Assembly: GCA_029204225.1 (NCBI GenBank) | Contig: CM055092.1 | Span: forward strand, 83,484,976 to 83,548,975 | Length of the DNA stretch: 64,000 bases | Source: Diphasiastrum complanatum | Lineage: Eukaryota > Streptophyta > Lycopodiopsida > Lycopodiales > Lycopodiaceae | Direction: 5' to 3' | Part shown: piece by piece, positions 56,660 through 64,000 of the stretch | How positions within the stretch are numbered: the stretch's first letter is position 1 | Layout of the letters: each line of letters starts with the position of its first letter | The notes under the pieces: model-generated | Seen by the model: the letters and a program-made list of their open reading frames with translations, nothing else | The model's database searches: none | Told to the model about the DNA's origin: nothing | Program-made: the position numbers and the translations under genes

Positions 56660-58305
56660 CACAGTTGTCTTGCTTTCTCATCTGAACAGTGTACAATCTT
56701 CGATGAAGATACTACTCTGACTACATGCACTAGAGTCGAAAATCTTTACCTACTCTCTAATTCAATTGCATTAGCTAGTATCTCTAATGAAAATGTAAAC
56801 GATGATGCTATTTTGTGGCATAGTCAATTTGGACACATGAATACAAGATCACTTTCCTATATGCATTGTAATAACTTAGTTGGTGGATTGTATTTCCCTT
56901 CTTCATTAGATAGGAAATCTTTCTTTTGTGAATCATGCGTCTATGGCAAACACTCTAGAAGCAAGTTTCCCAAATCACATTCCATGGATCTTGTACATAG
57001 CGATCTTTGTGGTCCAATGCCAACTCCGTCCTTAGGAGATGCAATCTATTTTATCACTTTCATAGATGATTATTCTAGATGGTCTACAATCATGTTCAAT
57101 AAGCACAAATCTGAAGCCTTTGAATGTTTCAAGAGATTCAAGACCATGGCTGAGACACAAACGTCTACAAAAGTGAAAGCACTCTAAACTGATGGTGGCG
57201 ACGAATACCTCTCTAATAAGATGTCCGACTACCCAGCTGAACATTCCTATTCACCTCAACAGAACGAGATTGTAGAAAGGAAGAACCAAATTCTTCTCAA
57301 CTCAGCCAGATCCATGCTACATCAATCACATCTACCTACGAAGTTTTGGGCAGAAGCTACTGCCATAGCCTGTTACTTACAAAATAGATCCAGAACCAAA
57401 GCCACCAACAACAGAACTCCGTATGAAGTTTGGCATGGACACAAGCCTAGTGTCAGCCATTTAAAAATCTTTGGTTGTATATGTTTTGTTCACATTCCTA
57501 AACAACTTAGAAAGAAGCTGAATCATAGGACAAATAAATGTATTTTCATTGGCTATCCTGACGTAGCATGGATTCTTCCAACGTTGATGTTCCTTTTACA
57601 GAACCTGCAGCTACAATTACAGAAGCCGAGCAGCCGACAGTATCTGTCATCAGACCAAACCGAGCCAGCTCAAACAGATCTTGAGAAATTCAAGAAGAAG
57701 CATCATCGCATCTTGGTCAACCAAACATCCGCAGATCCTCATGAACTCGGACAGTTCCTGAGAGGTATACACCTCAATCATTCTGGACTTCATCAGAAGA
57801 ACCAAAGAGCTTAGCCGAAGCAATTAACTCCAAGGATGTTGTGAAGTGGCAAGAAGCTATGAAAAGCGCGTACAACTCACTTTTGACTAACTAGACCTGG
57901 ACACTGGTCAACTTTCCCACTCACAAGAGAGTTATCGACAACAAGTGGATCTTCAAGAAGAAGATCAACTCTGATGGTTGCTAAATGGAAAGCACAATTG
58001 ATGGCTAAAGGATTCACTCAAGTCCAAGGAGTGGATTATCAAGAAATTTTTAGTCTTGTCGTCAAGATGCAGTCAATCAGGACTTTGATTGCGTTAGTAG
58101 CCATAGAAGACCTCAAAATACACCAAATGGATGTCAAGACAACATTTCTCAACGACAACATTGAAGAGGAGCTGTATACCTTCCAATCGAAAGGATTCAA
58201 AGTCAAAGGCCAAGAGCACAAAGTGTGCAAGCTGCACAAAGCAATCTACAGTTTGAAATAGGCCGCAAGAGCATGATTCGATAGAATCAACTCTTATCTC
58301 ATTCA
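56660..58305 (+). pseudogene. copia pol fragment (pre-integrase, integrase, RT start) inside gypsy
   Basis: It starts in the protease-integrase spacer ('CTIFDEDTTLTTC'), then 'LWHSQFGHMNTRSLSYMH' and 'CESCVYGKH' (HHCC finger), 'LVHSDLCGPMPTPSLGDAIYFITFIDDYSR', 'TDGGDEYLSNKM', 'PQQNEIVERKNQILLNSARSMLHQSHLPTKFWAEA', 'LKIFGCICFVHIPKQLRKKL', and finally RT 'LMAKGFTQVQGVDYQEIFS' and 'HQMDVKTTFLNDNIEEELY' up to 'IYSLK*AARA'. The Gly expected before Glu-Tyr reads as Asp. No LTRs, gag or YVDD region. Stop at 57185 and several frameshifts. Confidence 0.85.
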
Positions 58306-58561
58306 CACACAAAAAGTAAAAGTTACAGCTGAATTGCCCCCACCAAAGAATATAAGTCAAGTAAGAGGATTTCTGGGACACTCTAGTTATTATAGAAGAT
58401 TCATAGAAAATACGCTATATTAGCACTTCCACTCACTAAGCTTTTAAAAAAAGATACAAATTTTGTTTGGAAGGCTGAGTGTCAAAAAGCATTTGATCTT
58501 CTGAAACAAAAACCCATTGAAGCACCTACATTAATAGCACTTGACTGGGACAAGGAGTTCT
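58306..58561 (+). pseudogene. Ty3/gypsy RT-RNase H junction, continuation
   Basis: 'VKVTAELPPPKNISQVRGFLGHSSYYRRFIENT', then 'LTKLLKKDTNFVWKAECQKAFDLLKQ'-like codons over frameshifts and 'LIALDWDKEF'. This is the gypsy segment that follows the RT palm, so about 100 residues are missing between 56655 and here. Confidence 0.8.
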
Positions 58562-58728
58562 AAGCATCATAAATGCCTCTACTCGACTAGAGAGAGAAAA
58601 TAGCAAGTACAAAACTCGTGGACAGAGAGAGGGCACAAAGAGCTTGTCTCCAAATTTGCATTACACACAAATTTCATCATTTTCTCAATGAGAGTACATC
58701 ACATATATATAGATCCATGGACTCTCCT

Positions 58729-59815
58729 CTAAAATGTATAGTTGTGATCCCCATGGTAATTCCCGAAAGATGGATAGCCATGTGGAAGCTAGCAATTTAG
58801 ACTACCTCAACTTGAGTTATGTTTTTAATAAAAAGGCCTCCTATTATCAAGTAAGAGGTGGAACTCAAATCCTTATAGATTGGGGTTCACTCTGTTGTAA
58901 GAGGTGGAATCCAGATTATGTTACAATTGGGTTCACCAACTCGTGGGTATAGATAGAGGCCTCCTCCACGAGTTCCATAGCATGCATTATGTACTGAAAT
59001 GTTGTTGCTCCTTGAATTGAAGATTCTACTACTTGCATTTCTTTCCATGCTCCATCTTCATGCATATAGTTTGAATATTGATGTATGAATGTGTTTGTTG
59101 TTGTTAATTCTCTCTTAAAAATTGGTTTGGGATTAGTATCAGGTAGATGTGCAAGGCTTGGAGGCTGATCCATCATTCTACTCAGTTTAGATGCTTCTTA
59201 GTTATCGGCTCCCTGAGGAGTTCTTCTTACAACTGTTGAGTGACAGTTGTAACAAGTACTTTGTAGGATTTCCATTTGTGTTAGCATCAAGTAGATGTGC
59301 AGTACTTTGGCATTCCACTGATTTTGATGTTTTTCGTTTTCTGACTCCTTGAGGAGTTTTCCTTACAACTGTTGAGTGACAATTGTAGGAAGCACTTTGT
59401 AGGACTTGTAATTTTAGTTTAAAAGAGGTTGTGTTGATGTTCTGTGATTTCAGTAGGAGTAGATTTAGTTTAGAAGAACGAGTTCCTGACAGATTCTATA
59501 TCCAAGATGAGCTACCATTGTTAATAAATGATCAAAATCAAGTCGTCGTTGTGCCATCGACAGGCGGGTACAACACCATTATAGTACAAAATAGATTCCG
59601 TGACTAAGCCATTGCATATAGATTTGTAACCACATGAATCCTTGCCAAACTGAATCTCTGTCAAACAGTATCGAGCTAACATTCAAACAGAGAACCATTG
59701 CTAAACATTGTCAAGCGGAAGCTGTGACAACCGAGTAGATGCCATTCGTAGTAGGAACATTTATGAGAGATCTTCCTAACAAAGAAGTAGAGGCAGAAGA
59801 TACTTGTGTAAACAA
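58729..59815 (-). repeat. right copy of the ~1.1-kb inverted repeat pair
   Basis: Reverse-complement match to 36754-37931 from TGTTTACACAAG to TACATTTTAG. Beyond 58729 it continues (minus strand) with an ATATATAT stretch near 58700 and pyrimidine-rich sequence to about 58565, which the left copy lacks. Confidence 0.8.
58916..59176 (-). CDS. hypothetical repeat-borne frame, 86 codons
   Basis: MMDQPPSLAHLPDTNPKP... to THELVNPIVT, the inverted counterpart of the frame ending at 37744. It has no stop and about nine residue differences. No domain recognised. Confidence 0.3.
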   Translation of the reverse strand: MMDQPPSLAHLPDTNPKPIFKRELTTTNTFIHQYSNYMHEDGAWKEMQVVESSIQGATTFQYIMHAMELVEEASIYTHELVNPIVT

Positions 59816-60000
59816 TAAAGCCTTTCAAGACTTTCATATAACTTTCCAAAAAAAACATCTAACTATGCATTGTCCACATTACAATGGCACGCATCGTAAA
59901 ATTTCTTTCTTGGGGCAAACATGAGATGTCGTAGCGTTGGAACCCTTTTCAAAGTAATTCTAATTCCTCAATTAAGAGTGCAAGGTAAACATTCATTTTT

Positions 60001-60420
60001 TTCACTTTATGTTTTCCAGGAAGAAGAAGTGCTAACATTAGATGACCCTTTTTTATGCTCAACTATCAACCAACGTGGTATGTTATAATTCACCAAAACC
60101 ACGGGCCAAGTAGACCATGTGCTTGCTTTCACGGAAAAGGGATTCACCCCATCTGTTGGAAGCCCAAACCTCACATTTCTAGAATCACCTTGGATATTGT
60201 TTTTCAATGTGTTTCCATACAGGTGAATCTGAGGGAACTCTCATTATCTCATCTAAAGAACGATGATTAGCATGCCAATCCATAAGCTCTGCCTTTTCAG
60301 CTGGATCTCTTTGATTCTTTGTCTTTATTTTGTACTATCTTTTCTTGCAGCTTCACTTGCTTTCTTAAATATTGTTTCTAGCTGACCAACCAATGTAGGT
60401 GGTAGTTGGTCTTCGCAAGA
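60001..60420 (-). pseudogene. CACTA transposase (TNP2) middle part, copy 3
   Basis: From about 60310 downwards the minus strand reads 'NQRDPAEKAELMDWHANHRSLDEIMRVPSDSPVWKHIEKQYP', then after a frameshift 'GDSRNVRFGLPTDGVNPFSVKASTWSTWPVVLVNYNIPRWL', the conserved Transposase_21 block of TNP2 proteins. It starts almost exactly where copy 2 breaks off ('LMTWHSNSRSSDD') but lies 18 kb away on the other strand. Confidence 0.8.
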
Positions 60421-60970
60421 CACTATAATGATCTTTTAGCTGCCACAGTACAGGGTTTGAAAAGAGATGAATAGTGAGATGGTGGAATAACAGAAAGATG
60501 TAAGGTAAGGTGGTGGTTGTGGTGGTACTCTTATGATGGAAGTTGTGGTGGTAGTGATATTGGTAGATGATATGGATAATATAACAGACATGGAAGTAGA
60601 TATAGATGTTGTGGCAAGAGAACTGGATGATGGGATGTGGATGATGTGGATGTAGGAGTGGTTGAAGGAGAAGATTGGTTTCCCAATGCTTGTACTTCTC
60701 CCTCCTTAAGGATCTTCATCTCTCCGGTGCTCGAAACCTAAGGTTTATGATTGGGGTGCTCCTCCTGGTTGAGTCTCTTTGGATTGTCCGTCTGTCTTCT
60801 CTGCCTTTGTTTTCTTGAGTGGGATCAACTACAAGTGTATCTTCTGCTTGTATGCAAGTAGCTTCTTTTCTCCTTCCCCTGAATCTGTTGCATATGATGG
60901 CTGTTGGAATGCAAGGGGATGATGTGAGTAGTTGGAATGTCCCGGTTGGTGATGAGGACCTGGATCTTGT
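60421..60970. other. no known gene; right border of the 27.7-kb block
   Basis: GTGGTGGT-rich simple sequence at 60500-60660. On the minus strand the element C pol frame reads through the border at 60970 into this stretch for about 85 codons before a stop at 60716; those residues match nothing I know. Confidence 0.45.
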
Positions 60971-62060
60971 GCACAAATAGTTAGCACAAGTTATTGCTTC
61001 ACCCCAAAATGGTTTGGATAGAGAAGCATCTAGTCTTAAGGCCTTAGCACACTCACAAAGAGATCTATTTCTTCTCTCACTCACTCCATTTTGTTGAGGG
61101 GTGTATGGACATGACAACTCTCTCTTTATAGAATCACAAAAGTCAATCAACTTATTGGAGATATATTCACCTCCATTATCACTCCTTAATACCTTAATCT
61201 TGGTATTAAGTTGATTTTCTACCAAAGTCTTGAACTTTACAAACGAATCAAACACCATTGATTTGCTAGACAAGAGGTACATCCAACAAAATCTAGAATA
61301 GTCATCAATGAAGATTACATAGTACTTGGCACCACCATTAGACTCGTGTGAAAAACTATGAACATCCGAATGGATGAGTTCAAGAGAAGAGTTTGATCTT
61401 GATGTAGATCTTGAGAAGGGTAGTTTGTGAGCCTTTGAGAGGCTGCATGCTTCACATCTCTTCCCACACTTTGACAAATGCTTGGGGAGTCCAACTGCAA
61501 GCTCCTTTGCAACCATAGATTCCATGGCTTTGTAGTTGGGGTGGCCCAACCTTTTGTGCCACAGTTCCACCTTTGATAACTCCACCTTTGCCAAGTTAAC
61601 ATTCTCCACTGCAATATTAGCATCAACCTTAAACAATCTACCTTGCTTAAAGCCTTTGGCTATACATTCATCATTTCTAAGGATGGAACAAACTCCATGC
61701 TCAAATTGTACATCTAGGCCATTATCCATTAACTGGCCAACACTAAGCAAATTCTTGGTTAACTTAGGAACATAAAGAACATTATCAAGATTCATCCTTT
61801 TGGATGATCCTACATACAAGGGGATTGTTCCTATTCCACTTATGTTACATTCTTGACTACTTGCAGTATAGATTGATCTATGTAAGTCATTGTAAGAAAG
61901 TAAGGTGGAGAATATGTCCTTTTGATATGTCATGTGGGAACTTGCCCCACTATCAATCCACCAAGAATCATTGGTGTTGCTCTTGGATGATGGTGGTTTG
62001 TTGGAAACCATCAAGGATGACTCTTCATCCTCCTCCTCCTCCTGATGTGCAATGTTGTTT
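60971..62060 (-). pseudogene. element C: protease, pre-integrase and integrase core
   Basis: One long frame with 'SWWIDSGASSHMTYQKD' (protease, about 61960), 'ELWHKRLGHPNYKAM' and 'CEACSLSKAHKLP' (HHCC finger), 'LELIHSDVHSFSHESNGGAKYYVIFIDDYSRF' and 'LRSDNGGEYISNKLIDFC' (the two catalytic Asp), 'PQQNGVSERRNR' (Glu region) and 'FWGEAITCANYLC'. No stop interrupts it: it is the best preserved pol segment in the window. It is cut at 60970, and the rest of pol lies at 31166-33235. Near 61130 two codons are missing relative to B. Confidence 0.9.
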
Positions 62061-62881
62061 TGTTTGCTCTCTTGTGCCTTCTTCTTCTTGAGACATTCTG
62101 ATGCAAAATGTCTTTTCTTTCCACCGAAAAAACATTTTTACTTGGACTTGTCTTTGATCTTGCCCTTTGAGCTTGAAGCCTCATCCTCCTCCTTGGTCTC
62201 CTTGAAGTGCTTCTTTTTGCCATTGGTTTTCTTCTTGCTTTTGAATGAGAAATTAGCTTTCTCATCACCATCCTACAGAGAAATAGCATTCATTCTTGCA
62301 TTGGTATGCAACATCCTACACTCTTCAGCTACTAATACACCGTGTAGCTTTTCTATAGTAGGCAAAGTGTCTTGGATTGCAAAGCTTTGGACCAAATTTG
62401 TAAAGCCCCTCCCTAGACCATTGAGGACAATCTGAACAAGCTCACTATCTTGAATCTTCTCTCCAATGGAAGCTAACTCCCTATTGAGAGACTTAATTCT
62501 TAGCACATAATCTTGTGCACTCTCATCACTCCTCTTCATGCTTTGTAGAATCTAATTTCGAAGCATGAGAACCCTCAAAGTGTTACTAGACTCATAGATA
62601 GATTTTAAAGATTCCCAAGCCTCTTTACCACTCTTACATTATGATACTTCTATTAAAAGATCATTGCTTACATTCATCTTAATACAATGAAGTGCAATCC
62701 TAGACCTCTTCTTGTATCTCACTAATTCATGTGCACCTAGAGGTTCATCTTCATCATCTATTAGAAACTCATAAAGATCCTGGAGAACCATTAGTGACTC
62801 CATCCTCACTTTCCAAATAGCATAATTGGTAGAATTTAACCTCTCACTAGCTTCTAGAAGGTAGGCTCCCACTGATCCCAT
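62061..62881 (-). pseudogene. element C: copia gag
   Basis: ATG at 62879-62881 (MGSVGAYLLEASERLNSTNYAIWKVRMESLMVLQD...). The block 'DESAQDYVLRIKSLNRELASIGEKI' and the zinc knuckle near 62110-62150 are visible; one knuckle Cys/Gly region is altered ('CFFGGKK' type). Stops near 62640, 62555, 62276 and 62139 break it into several frames. Confidence 0.87.
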
Positions 62882-63500
62882 CTTACTAGCAAGATTCTAC
62901 ACACAAGATATAGATTTGTTTGGCCTGAAACTCACAAAGGTTTCTAACTTGCAGTGTTTCACTCAAATGTTGACTTTTAATCCAACAGATGGATTTGTAA
63001 TCACAGTTCTATCACTCCCTCACAAAGCTGGAATGAAGATAAGATGAGATGAAAACTACACTCAAGCAAATCTTGCCAATCTTGGCTATTCTTGGACAAA
63101 AACTGACTCTATCTCTCTCATTTACTTTGATGTACTTTCAAGACCTGGTTTCCACTTTAAGAAGGTCTGAAATCAGCCTAGATTAATTAGGTTTCATGAA
63201 ATAAATTCAAAACTAATTAATGACAAGTGATCTTGGTAGCTTATCCTAGGATTTGCACTAAAAATTACATCAAACTAACACAAGATGAATTTTCTATGAT
63301 CCAATGAATATGGGTTATTAAATGCTGGTTCAGAGATGCCCACACATGTGAACAATATGGATTTTGATCCTGAAAAATTTTGGGATCAAATCCCCTCACC
63401 AAAACCTGGATACCAGCTCGCCCTTCCAATACTAGCTTTTTGCACCAAAACCTGCTAAAACTAGATTAGATTCAAACACAGATCAATGGCCTTGTACTTG
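62882..63500 (-). other. element C untranslated leader
   Basis: Collinear with the element B leader. The CACACGTGTG of B reads CACACATGTG here (about 63341), a single G-to-A change. Confidence 0.7.
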
Positions 63501-63512
63501 GCTCTGATACCA
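63501..63512 (-). promoter_or_regulatory. primer-binding site of element C
   Basis: GCTCTGATACCA (plus strand), perfect complement orientation to the Met-tRNA primer site, abutting the LTR. Confidence 0.9.
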
Positions 63513-63816
63513 TGTGAAAAGTATAAGGAAGTAGACTCCACTTTCTTGCCCTAATGTGAAAACCCTAGCCTAGATCCAAGAGTCATGCTTGGTAGGTGCA
63601 TGGTAGGTACAAATCTCATCATAAATCATGGTCTAGATCCTACAAAGTAGGAATCACTACCAAATAGACACAACCACTCCTCTTGACTCGTGGTAACCTA
63701 CTTTAGGTGTGTATGTACAAGTGGCACTTTTGCCATTCAAGTAACCAACAAACAATATTGACAAAATGTACAATATTCTACATGGCTAGATTTGCCAATG
63801 TAGGCAATTTTTCACA
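63513..63816 (-). repeat. 5' LTR of element C, internally deleted
   Basis: 304 bp instead of 691. The first 11 bases (TGTGAAAAGTA) join directly to TAAGGAAGTAG, about 387 bases further on in the full LTR. TAAGGA is present at both breakpoints in the full copies. Confidence 0.9.
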
Positions 63817-63821
63817 CCAAG
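63817..63821 (+). repeat. target-site duplication of element C, right copy
   Basis: CCAAG, identical to 30509-30513. Confidence 0.85.
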
Positions 63822-64000
63822 GAGGATTTGCTTTGGTGAATGAGGAGTTTAGGCTTCTATTAAGAGGTGGATCTACTTCTACATCTCAAGTTGGAGAAAA
63901 GAAAGCTATGTTCATCAAAGACAAGTTCCAGGGCAAAGGCAAAAGTTAGTGGTCAAAGAGTTGAAGATCAAGATGAGCCTTCTACTTTTGTTGGCAAGAA
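63822..64000 (+). pseudogene. element H: gag, part 3 of 3
   Basis: 'EGFALVNEEFRLLLRGGSTSTSQVGEKKAMFIKDKFQGKGK' continues the gag region after 'IQKTLP' of part 2 (with a frame change at the join), followed by 'VEDQDEPSTF', where the zinc knuckle should begin. The window ends here. Confidence 0.8.

Overview
This is nuclear DNA from a land plant with a large, repeat-rich genome. The evidence is a spliced NAC-domain DNA-damage regulator of the SOG1 type, kilobase introns, many Ty1/copia remnants primed by initiator Met-tRNA, Ty3/gypsy and CACTA (TNP2) fragments, and long TG/AG microsatellites. The base composition is AT-rich. A seed plant, perhaps a gymnosperm, is my best guess, but the species cannot be fixed from the sequence alone.

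Layout. 1-6.4 kb: two copia families in opposite orientation. Element A (+) shows a pol end, polypurine tract, LTR, primer site and gag, and meets element B (-) head to head near 2.87 kb. 6.4-10.1 kb: a degenerate repeat array and an unrecognised 169-codon ORF. 10.1-15.7 kb: a five-exon SOG1-like gene on the minus strand, encoding 449 aa by my splice model, with a tandem array of hairpin-forming motifs in intron 2; its 5' end may reach a CpG-rich stretch near 20.3-20.5 kb. 17-24.5 kb: copia scraps and a decayed copia element G (+).

From about 24.5 kb to the end of the window lies a nest. Copia element H (+) starts with an LTR, primer site and gag. Its gag is split twice: by element F (26829-30146, minus) and by element C (30514-63816, minus, with a matching 5-bp CCAAG target duplication). 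Element C is itself interrupted in pol by about 27.7 kb of unrelated DNA (33236-60970). H gag resumes at 63822.

That 27.7-kb block holds a dense field of TCGGATG-type motifs, a pair of ~1.1-kb inverted repeats about 21 kb apart, three CACTA transposase fragments, a non-LTR retrotransposon tail with a probable restriction-like endonuclease, copia elements D and E, a gypsy reverse transcriptase split by copia DNA, and one intact single-exon gene for a 524-aa multi-pass membrane protein (46979-48553, minus).

Only two genes look like intact host genes: the SOG1-like regulator and the membrane protein. Almost everything else is mobile-element DNA in various states of decay. All alignments and splice models were made by eye.
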